Position numbers and translations under genes: made by a program
Source of the DNA: Mytilisepta virgata
Lineage: Eukaryota; Mollusca; Bivalvia; Mytilida; Mytilidae
Reading direction: 5' to 3'
Assembly (NCBI GenBank): GCA_028015205.1
Contig: CM051514.1
Coordinates: 7,688,001-7,752,000, forward strand
Length of the DNA: 64,000 nt
Shown here: positions 11,001-23,000 of the stretch, piece after piece
How positions within the stretch are numbered: position 1 is the first letter of the stretch
How the letters are laid out: each line of letters opens with the position of its first letter
Notes under the pieces: model-generated
Seen by the model: only the letters and a program-made list of their open reading frames with translations
Database searches by the model: none
What the model was told of the DNA's origin: nothing

Positions 11001-14000
11001 CATGCAGAGGCATCGTCCCAGGAGTTTCAAAATAACATTCCAAAGATACTAATATTAGATATAGTACTACAATGTACTCTTTTAAACTATTGCATTACAG
11101 GAACCTATAACAGATCTAGATTACAAAGACTCCTTAGATGTTATGCGTTTCCTACATTATTATATGAATCAGTTTGGAAAGATCGGAGTAATATCCCTCA
11201 GAGCATGTCCCAGTGGGATATACCAAACCTGCTCTAAGGCATTGTTTCTTTACAATGGTCATGTGAGTAATGCTGGAGATATTTAAAATTAGGCTTTCCA
11301 CTATGATTTTACTGGGTTACAAAGAAAATATAACATCAATAATGCAGTCTTCAGTTATTGCAGTTGGATATTTAAATATTGCATCAAAAAATATTGTTAC
11401 ATAATAATGTGTTTCACATTAAATTTCGTAAAATATGTCCTAAAGCTAATTTCAAGAGATAGTACAATTAGGATCTATCGAAAAAACAATACCGAAGCGA
11501 AAAAACAGTGGGGAAAAGTTAAAGACACACCATGCAACTATACGACGCAGAATTCACTGATTTTTATGAAATATTGTAAACTGGGATTTTTTTCTCATTT
11601 CGCGGTAAGAATTAAAAAGCGAAAAAAAAGCCAAATCAACTAATTCATTTGTAATTACATCATACTGTTACCCCTGTCGATTGACTGGTAACAAGGATTT
11701 TAAACGGCGTGAAGTTGAATTTTCTTTTGCGAAATCGCGAAAAAAGACGGGGCGAAAATTTCAAGGCTAAAAGCAATGGGAAAGACGCATATAAGAATAA
11801 TAACTCTTATCCTTTTAACATTGTAGACAGCATTTTATGGAACCTCTGCACAATGTGAAAACTTTCTCCAGCAGCTAGGATCACCTCCTCCCAAAGGCTA
11901 CAACCCAATGGATTACCTTTGTATGTCTTCATCTTTTTACATTGAATTAGACAGCATTTTAGTTATTGCACTCATGTTGGTGGTGTCCTCCTTACTGCAG
12001 ATTTTGGGGAAAATAATAATAACAATGAGACAATATTTATAGGTTTCACAATGAGTGGGCATTAGATATCGCTTGATATCAAATCGAGTTGTTTAATTTG
12101 GATATAATAATAAATAAATGAGCCTTTGGCGAGTTTATTATTAAGTCCAAATTAAATAACGAGTGTTAACATCAAGAGGTTTCTAATTTTTACGAGTTGT
12201 TCAACCTATTTCTCTTATGATTCTTCAGGAATATTTGTTTGTTTGTGATTCGGCGTTCGACCCCCGGGAAATATAAATGTTCATTGTTCAGTGACGTCAA
12301 ATGTTGCTATGCAACGGTGGCTTTCAACGATGACCGCACAGATTCCAACCAATTAGAAAACAGCGACGTTTGGATCAAGGCCAATCAAATAAAAGAATTT
12401 CTCGTAACACTGGTTCATATCATATGCTGGGTAATTAGTTTATATGACAAATAATTCATCGCGCGAGAAACAGATAACAACGCACCATCATAAGAGAAAA
12501 ATGTAATACACGGCTCGTTTCTGCACAAACCATCGTAACACCACGATTGAAACTGGTTCCAGGACATCAGTAGAACAAAGACACTAATCGTAGTCGTCCG
12601 CATGTTTGTAAAACGGGACCCAGATCTATACTTATAACTCCATCCGAATGTCGATCGGAACCAAGTCAAACTATTCTGATTCTCTCTGGATTTTATGTTT
12701 GCATTTAAGGCTCTTTATTATTGGGTTTGTCTGGATGGATGTTAAGTGGTTGTCGTTGATTGACTGGTATGTTAATATTGACCTTTCGTTTTATCATTTA
12801 TTTAAGAATCAGATGAAGGGTGTGTAGAACACAAAACCCAAGTATACCCGCAAAGCGTAAGTGACATAAGTTATTCCGGAACTGGGTCGGCACTTTCTGT
12901 TCCTTGATGACACCCGTAGTATTACAAGCAGGAAAAACCGATGTTCAATGATATCAATGATATCAACAACAAAAAAACAAGAATCCAACAAGAGACAACT
13001 AATATCATTTATGATGTACTGTCTGGACACCTCAGTTCGTAAAAAAATTTAATACCTCAATCTATGTGAATTGTCTAGTCACTTGGATACCAGCCCAAAA
13101 TTTATAAATTTTGTAAAAACTGTGGAGTATGTCGCTCGTGCATAGTTCTCTCCTTAGATGTTTCGGCCGTACCCTTTTCGTCATATTGGCATTGTTGAAT
13201 TTGCTCTTCAGCATTTTAGGTCTTGAGAATAACTGAAGAGTTGAAATCTTAGAAATGTCATTTTTTTTTTGCATCAAAACTGGTACATGTATCATAATTA
13301 TTATTTATTAGTTTGTATTCTTTAATTGCAGTAGAATTATTAAATGAAGATTGTATGGACGACACTGTACCAATTCAAGACAAAATAATAGAAGCTGCTT
13401 ACAGACGAAGGTAAAGCGAAACAAGTCGTTAATATTATGACTCGGTCCTGTACGGTTATTTGATTTTAAAAACCCTATAGTATTTTTTTTTGCTGGATGT
13501 TAAAACATACGCTACTTTTTGGATTTCGGTGACCATTGACGACAAATACCTTTCGAAATGCAAATACGGTATATACTTTTCGTTCGGTTTATTCAAATAA
13601 TTAAGTATTTCTACCAACACTGTGATGACAATACTATAAAATTGGTAGTCGCTGACGTTTTTTGATAGACTATTGCTTGTGCATTCACAGTGATATGATT
13701 GTACTTTGATGTTGTAGTTTATTGTAAATTAAATCAAATTAAAGTGTTTTTTAAGTTGAGAAATAATTCACGATAGCTTCAAAATATCCTGATTTTACCA
13801 CGGGTAAGCCATTTATGCCAAATATTTTGTCACGGCATAGAGGGCCTACCCATGGTAAAATCAGAAAATTTTCAAGCCACCGTGAATTATTTCCATTCTA
13901 ATAGGACAGTTTCTACGACATCTTGAAACACCACAACATAGGTATTCTGACGAGAAGACGCTATTATACAACACACGTTATACTATGACATCGTTAAAGC

Positions 14001-17000
14001 TAGTGGGAAACTTTGATATGACATTACCAAACAAGCGGTCTGGCGTCTGTGACGTTGGAACCAACATATCCATGTTTTACCACGGATGAAGACCGAAAGC
14101 GTTTGAAGCAGGTCATATTAAAATAAACAATACAAAATAAGTTCTAATGAGCTTCTAAATCGACTATTGATTTTATTTTGTGTTTTGTAAATATTTTCAG
14201 TAAAGGGTTATAAAAATTTACAGTTTCAAGGTTAACTTTATCGTGCACTGTTTTATCATTCTGTATTTGACATCAGGGGGTCTAGAAGTTTCTATTATCA
14301 ACTACTGTTCAGCTTCATCTACATTGACTGTGTAACTTTTCAGATTAGTAATTCTTTTTTTTTCAGGAACACTCCAGACTGGCCTGACTACTTACATTTA
14401 ACAAAGTACCCACTGAGATCTCCAAAATTAAGTAAGAACGGTAACTCGTCTGCTTCCGGTCTGTCAGTAAAATATTCTCATGATAAAAATGAAAAGCCAC
14501 TGAAATATGATAAAGAGGAGATAAAAGTTTTAATTGAACAGTCGAACGAAAAAGAGACAGTTTCGCCTCATGTATCAAGTCCATATCCAACATCGTTTTG
14601 CAACCAGTTTTTGGCTCTTTTCTGGCGTAATTTTGTCAATGCTAGAAGAAGGATTCTGTTTCCAATCAGCGTTATACAGAATTTGTACATACTTGTTATT
14701 TGTATCTTGGTCTGGTGGCAACCTGACAGAACAGAAGAAACTGTCAAAGATAGACTTGGTTTAGTAAGTTTTTAATGTTAAACAAATATTTCTGTTATGA
14801 GAAAATGATAGTATTTACTTTCCAAGTAATATGTCAAAATATAACAACATTATAGATTGAACAAAAATTGAGTTTCCACTGATCACATCTTTTTAGGATG
14901 AATAAGGTGCATAAAAATATTAAGAAAATTTACATCCAAGTGAAAATGAATTTTTGACATTTAAAAAAAAATTAAATTCACTGCACATAAAAATGCAGTA
15001 GTACAGGTGTCACATACTAGATTTCCGCCTACTCAGTTTCACCCCTGGAAAATGGGTATATACTGAGTTTTCCTCCCGGAAAATTAAGTATATATTGATA
15101 TTTCACCCCTGAAATTGAGGTAGGAAAAATGGGTAATATATAATAGATTTCCCCCCAAGACCGAATCCGTACAAGACTCCCTCCCCCTTTTGATTGAAGT
15201 CATACTATATTCTAAAAAAAAACAAACTTCTGACTTTTAACAAAACTGAACATTTGAGCATAGTTTAACACAAAGGACAAGGTGGTCATGATTTTATTTT
15301 TACATTGGACCACCATTTTCCACATAGAGAACCAAAACGGATCAAATGTTCGCCGCTCAGCCTAACTCCTTACTGAAAGAAAACAAAACTCCATTCTCCA
15401 TATAAAACTCTTCATTGTTATCAGTGTCATTCGTTTAGCCACTCCTTCTTTTGTCTTGAACTTTTATGAAGCCCTATATCATGTATATATCATGTTTTAT
15501 TCTCATTGGTTAACCATAGTCACAACTCCTTTTGACGTTACAAGTCAGTATGTTTTATAGTTCTTCAGTTGAACAGTGGGACTTCAGTGCCCCCATCTTT
15601 TCCAGTTTTGTTTTTATTTTGTTTAGCGCATGTGAAATCTGGGTTGTTTTTTTTTCATTTTTAGCTCACCTGACCCGAAGGGTCATGTGAGCTATTGCCA
15701 TCACTTGGCGTCCGTCGTCCGTCCGTCGTCCGTCCGTCCGTCCGTCGTCCGTCCGTCCGTCGTCCGTCGTCCGTCGTCCGTTAACTTTTTCAAACGTTAA
15801 CTCCTCCAACACCATAAGTCCAACTGCAACCAAACTTGGTACAGTTATTAATTGGTATGGGTGCTACAAATCTATTGTTTGGATTTTTGATTCGTATAAA
15901 AACATGGCCGTCATGGCTAAAAATAGAACATAGGGGTAAATCACAGTTTTTTGCAAATAAGTCAGAAACGGTCACAGATATCAAAATTCTGGCATAGGGT
16001 AAAAGTGATCAGCACCTCAAGATCTACCTGCCCTGAAATTTTGAAGAAGATCCAACGACCCATGTAGGAGTTATTGCCCTTTTTCTGCATTTTTTCCAAA
16101 TTTTGCACTTATTAAGCTCAATATCTTGGATACTATAAAGGAAATTTGAAAAATTTAAATTTCATATTGTTAGGCACACAAAGATCTACAAAATTTGTAA
16201 CAGGATCGAAGTTGTAGGTTCGTTCCTTTTAGGAGTTGTTCCCCTTAGATCGTCAAAATTGACCATTTTTGCAGTCTTTATTCATTGTAATAAAATCGTT
16301 AACTCCTCTTACACCATAAGTTTAATTGCAACCAAACTTAGTGTAGTTGTTCCTTGGCATGAGTGCTACTAAACTATCGTTTGGATTTTTGATTTGTAAA
16401 AAAACATGGCTGCCATGGCTAAAAATAGAACATAGGGGTAAATTGCAGTTTTTTGCAAATAACTCAAAAATGGTGACAGATATCAAAATTCTGATGGGAA
16501 GCAAAAGTGTTCAACACCTCAAGATCTACCTGCTTTGAAATTTTGAAGAAGATGTAACCACCCATGTAGGAGTTATTGCCCTTTTTCTTGATTTTTTTTT
16601 TAAATTTGTACTTCAGTTGTATGATCATTCCTTTTAGGAGTTATTCCCCTTAGAACATCAAAATTGACCATTTTCACAGCATTTCCCTTAGTTTGCAAAA
16701 TGTTTAAATGAGCCCTTTAGGAGTTGAAGTTTTGTCCCTTAAATGTCAAAATAACTGTTGATGCCTTATAGATGACCCTTTAAATGTCAAAAATAGCGTT
16801 TTCTCTTGTTTTTGCCCTATAGAATGAAAACTATTGTCGATAGAGAAAAGCTGTTGTTTGCTTAAACAATCAGCTCATTGAGCTCTACAAAAGTCTGAAT
16901 TGGGTCGAAGTTGTCAGATGATCCATTATAGGGGTAATAGCTCATGAAAGACTCCCTTAAAGCTTAAGGACCAGGTGAGCGATTCAGGCTCCTGGGAGCC

Positions 17001-20000
17001 TCTTGTTGTTATGTTATATCGTTTTCTTTTGACATCTTTCTCTATTGCATTACCCATTACTCGGTTCTTTTAATTTAGCGATACAATGTAGTAAATTCGA
17101 CATGCATATGTATCATTTGCACTAACTACTATCCGTATAGAAAGTATAATAATAATAATAATATGTAATTTTGGATGCCAACACATTAGTCTCCCAAACA
17201 AACCCCAACGTATTGCATGTTTATGAACATATTCTACTAATCATTCTTTACAAACGTACCAAGTTTCATAAAATTCTGCCAGTGTAAGGCATTGCAATCA
17301 ATTGGTGTCCGTCGTCCCTTAACTTTTCACATTTTCATTTTCCTCCTGAGAACCACTGAACAGAATTTTACCAAACGTGGCAGAGATCTTCCCCATGACG
17401 TCCTTCACAAGTGTTGTTACTTTGGTGCCGATTCGTAAAAAATAAAAAAAAAACAAAACATGGCCGCCATGTCCAATTGAAGTTTCTATTTGGCCGATCT
17501 TTAAAGATCATTTTCTGAAAAACCAAGGCAGGTATTGAAGCAAAATTTAGTAGATATGTCCTAATGCAGGTGCTTAAGGATGCTCGCTGGTTATGTTTTG
17601 GTCTTTTTGTCAGATTTTGGGAATCCTCGGGTTTTATCAATTTCTTAAACACGAAATCTTTTGCCCATGAACCGCCACTTTTTCTTTTATAATTCAATCA
17701 TATATACTTTAAAATGCTATTTGACAAAATTTTATGAAATCCTTTTTATTTTTTTCATACATTTTTGAGAGACTGAAGTTGTCAATGCAAAGACAATGAA
17801 AAATCCAGAGAAAACCCATTTTCTGCTAATTTTCAAGGCCTTATACCACTAAAATGAGTACTGTAACGGACTAAGGAATCTGTTGCACTTTCTCAATGAA
17901 AATACACGGTCACAGAGAGGAATATATGCACTTGGTTCATTGATAATATTTTTAGGGTACATGTAGAAATATAAGACAGACAGCATGACGTTGCAAATTA
18001 TTAACAGTTAAATGTGTCAAATGGGTCAACTGTTACTTACGATTTTGTGTGTACATATCAATTTACATGTTGCATCCTTCATGGTTACAACAGTCTGTTT
18101 CTTTAGAATTCATTTTTATTGTCTATATTTCACTGATTCCAAGTGTATTTGATAATCTGGTCAAGAATTCAGCAGCTCACCGCTTCAGATCGACCATATT
18201 GTTGATCGTAGTGCAACTGCCGTAAATCGGTCTAAAGAATGTTGTTCAATGTCTTTACGTCAAAATTAAGTCTTTTGAGTCACTTACGTCATTTTCGAGT
18301 CTTAAGAGTCCCAAACCCCTATAAATAGAGCGAATTCGCGGCAGTTCGCCAGTCGTGATCTGACTCCCAAGGTGAAAGGCAACTTTTAGCCAAAAGCCAA
18401 CTAAATTTAATTCTACGAATTACGATCCGCAAACGAGTCCTTTTCATCACTGGTTTATAATAAAAAGACCTATATATAACAAGGTTAATATACTAGCTGA
18501 ATTATTTGAGTCTCGTGACTCAATATTTATTCATAGAGATTTGACACTATATAGAAGACTCAAAGGACTTAAGAAGACTCATTTTATTGATCGAGTCATC
18601 CTTGAATATTTCAAATAAACTATATATATATTACAGTCCTGCAAATGAAGTCGAACACATTTCATAAATACAGAAAATAAAGTCATAAGTTACGTTCTTA
18701 TATTCAGTTAAAGTACACTCTAGTTCTGTTAACTGACATCCTAGAAGTAACACAAACTGAAAGCAGTCACTGCTTAACACAGACATTTTTATATTAATTT
18801 ATAATTTCAAAGAACATCTACATTCAAGCATCATAAAGATGATTTAGGTATCCAGTATTGAACAGTTAAATTAGAGACAATCTTATGTCAGCTTCAAGTT
18901 TTGATACTTCAGTAACTTTTATTAGCCTGAGCACTGTCTTGACCAGAGTTATCTTCACTTGTTTGCTTGCTTAATATTTGGTACATAATTATGGTATTAT
19001 AATTGGTATGGTTTGCCTCAAAAGTGTAACAGTAATGAATTGTATTATTTCCGGACATACATGTACCTGAATTAATTGCTGTTGACTTTATTAAATAATT
19101 AATTTTATCACAGACTTATTATTTAGTTCTTGTGACTACTAATTCAACAAAATATATATCATCTGGGTAGATTTGCCACGTAAGGTGACACGCCTATCCA
19201 GAGAAATATCTATACAACATATTCATCTATCAAAGTGAGTCTCAGTGACTCGCTGGATAAACCTCAAATATTTCCAACCGCAAACTGGCTCCCTTAATAA
19301 GGGACTCATAAAACAGTTCAGTAACCTCACTTCAGCAGTAGTGGACAATTCGCTACAGTACATATATTTTTTTCTAGCTTATTTGTTTACTATTCATGTG
19401 TTCTCTCAAACTAAAACACCTATTTCAAATCCTATTTATTTCCTATTAGACCAGCGATCATCCTTAAGTGCGGAAATAGATTATAAATTAAACTTCAAAA
19501 GAACATTAAGAAATAACTTTATTCTTTTCAGTTTTTCTTTACTGTAGTGCAGTGGGCCTTTTTCGCTTTACTTGATGGTATTCTTACATGTAAGTATATT
19601 GTAAAAAAGAAAAGTAAAAGGAAAAATATTTTTTGCCATAATTTCAGATAACAATGGGTCCAAACATCACACACAACGAGACTTAGTAGTCGCTTAAGTA
19701 AAACTTATTCTGTGTAAGCAAACAAGATTTTATATGATACAAATGATCATTTAAAAAATATAAATATAAAATCAAATCAAAACCTCAACAACTAAATATA
19801 TATTGTGTCAAAAACAGAATTCAAAGATGATAGAATCTATCCATCGACATCATCTTTGCGTAAAACATGTACTTAAGGGGGTACCCGACACTTTGACTAA
19901 AATAGATTTGGCTCGTTTAATTTTCACAAAATTTTTACTATGACCTGTTGACAAAAATATAAAAATTTCAAGAAATTTGAACCATAAAATTTACGGGAAT

Positions 20001-23000
20001 AATTTCATTGGATATATAGCAGTTGGACAAACACTAATTTTGGTAATTGGGAACCTGGATTTCTATTTGCTAATAGTATGGGATTAAAAATTTCAGCCGA
20101 TTTTTAAAGAGTTAACCCCCTTAGGTGTTCTGTACCCCCTTAAGTAAGATCACCGGTAGTGAGTACATGTAGTTGTATTTTCATTATCGGATATCCAGTA
20201 TTAATTTCTTCGGTTTTTGATTGATTGATTTTTGCTTGCTTAACGTCCAGAAAAAGAAGCAATTCATAAAGTAAACCAGAATGGAGGTGGGATTGAGACA
20301 AAAGGAACACATTTTATCGCCACTGGAAAATGCCAATGTTTGGGTAGAGACGGATGACATATAATTAAAACTGTAGTGGTCATTAATCTAATCCTTTTCG
20401 AAACTCTAGTTCTCCAAAACATGAACCACTATGGTCCACGGTCAGGCTTTACCTCTCCTCCATCTGCCATCTGAAAGCGTGCTAAATAGCTCTATAGGTT
20501 GAGGTCCCGTGATTCAACTCAGTTACCTAGTCGTAGGTTACAGTTTCGCCCAGTTTCTAGTTGTGTTATATTTTCATTATATTGCAGTTCCAAAAGAGAT
20601 CAAAGTAATAAACAAAGAACGGAAATACAACCATTATAGACTGTCAGCATTCTGTTTGTCAAAGACACTTAGCGAGATACCGTTAGCAGTTTTACAGCCC
20701 TTCGTGTACCTCAGTGTTATCTACTGGGTAGCAAATCTTAATAACGTACCAGCATTTTTTGCATCGCTTGGCGTTTTAATGGCAGACGTCCTAGCAGCAC
20801 AGGTAATATTAAAAGTAAGGAATAGATTTTCAAAAAAAAAAAAAAAAAAAAAAATACGGTCTCATGAATATTGTGTATTTTGTGATTACTTCCTTACGAC
20901 CCCATCCACCAAAACTGAAATTAAAGGATTTTATTTTTTTCAGTTTGCAGAATGAAAATTTGGTTACTGAGATGTACTCATACCTGTACATATTAATTAA
21001 AATAATAAAGAAGAGATTTCACTTAACAAACGAACACAATAGAGTGACCATATGCTAATAATGTCAATACCAATTGTAAAACCAGTTTTCACTGGTCAAC
21101 GTTGTAACTTCCGGTGGTGTTCTATTTTTGATCATGGGTGTTAGCGTAGAAATTCGTGAGCCGGAGAAATAGTGTTGCTTTCACAGGCTAAAATTCAAAC
21201 TTACATTGTATTTTGTAAAATTCTCAGATGGACCTGTAACATGGCCTCAATGTTGAATATCTCTTAGAATAATCTGCATACCAGTACCGTGTACGCCATC
21301 GCTGTAAACACAGATGGGTTGCGTTCAATATCGTAGCAGTTATGCTAGCTGCTATGTCCTAGACATCTATCTTTGTTGAACGATTTTCTATGTAGTAATT
21401 ACATAAGCCTAGTTAAATTGTGTCGATATCAATACAATATCGAGAAAAATCATTTTGTTTGGAAATCTCCTGTGTACTGCTAGAACATCCCGCCAGAATT
21501 TGTATAAATCTATTACGCATGCTAAAATCATAAATAAAATCTTTTTTCTATGTTTTTATTAATTTAGATAATTACGACGTCATTTTGATTTCTTTGACGT
21601 CATAAAAAATTTACTAGCCAAATATACAAAAATAATCATAGTAGTTTACTATTATTTTACAGAGTATTGGAATGTTTATCGGTGCAGCATTACGTCCACC
21701 ATGGACAGTGACAATAGTACCTTTGGGTTTGTTGTCAATGATGCTATGGGGTAAAAATTTGAAAGTATCAGACATATGTTATGATGTACACCTAATTTAA
21801 TAATCCGAAGTACTTTTTTCCACAATAATAAAGTTTACATTGCGTTTTCATAGCGACACTTTGCTCATTTTAAGTATTGCATGTTTAATTAGGGGTTGTT
21901 TTGGAATGTTATACGATGTAACATACATTGAAGCAGTTTACTCTTCATAAATTGTGAAACGATTCATTTTTAAGTAAATTGGCCGAAGTAGGTTATATAA
22001 GCATTATATGTTCCATTATTACTGTGCCGTAATAGTGACGTCAGAGTACCCAAAGTAGATTATACAATTTAATCTAACTTGCTCAGCCATTAACAACCAA
22101 TTGAATTGTCTGTTACAATTCAAATGAAATTTTTGATATATATTTAGTTTTATAAACTTTGTAATAAATGAACATAGCTCTTCACAAGGAAAATCATATA
22201 GTATTAATTTCTTTTATAATGTGTTTTTTTCTGTCATACCAAATTTAGCATTTTCTCTTCTTCCAAATATTTATTCTGTTAAAAGAAGGATAAATTTCCA
22301 TTATAAAGGAAGTAATATTATTACACAGGCAAAAATGTCACACATGTGTCACGCATGAACCTGGAAACGCATGTGTCCCATGTGTGACATGCACGTTTAT
22401 GCTACGCATGTAAGACATGTGTGACACACACATGTGAACGGCATGCATATGAAAACACATGTGCACGCATGTGTTTGAAAACGCATGTGACAAAGGTGTG
22501 TTTTCTCATGCATAAAATTCACATGTGAAACGTATGATCACATGTGTAAATCGTGAGTATTACATGCGTTTTGCTAACATGTGTCTCATGCGTGGCATGA
22601 AACGTATCAAACACATGGTGATATCCACGTGAAACGCATGTGTCACGCATGTGCACATGTGTGGTAGTTTTGCCTGTGTATGTATTATAATAAATTGTTT
22701 TTCCATTAAGGAGGAGCATTTAATACGCCACCGACGTGGTTCAGATGGGGACGATTCGCATCCTTCTTTTTCTATGGATTAAATGCTTTTATTTACCTGG
22801 AATTCAAAGATGCAGCACCAATCAAGTAAGATATGTATGATTTATAAACCAGTGAACGAACTTGTTTCTTTTTACCTACATGTACATGTATTTGCATTTT
22901 ATCCTGAAATTCGATTATCCGAACGTATTTCATTTCACCAAATAAGACAATTAACCTGCGAATTCATGTACTGAGTTCGGTCAGGAGGAAAGAACTTGTA

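Larger units (their letters stand above)
14764..19531 (+). other. ABCG intron 8 (4.8 kb), repeat-filled
   Basis: Holds an AGCTCACC-family repeat (15664-17010), a degenerate relative (about 17280-17480), a repeat fragment (17577-17650) shared with 31624-31700 and 34572-34645, and a probable solo LTR (17862-19357). No missing exon is implied: exons 8 and 9 join in phase 0. Confidence 0.6.

Noticed and set aside
10944..11237. 97-codon open frame overlapping ABCG exon 5
   Set aside because: Its first half is a dispersed repeat also found at 39317; the second half is exon 5 read in the wrong frame.
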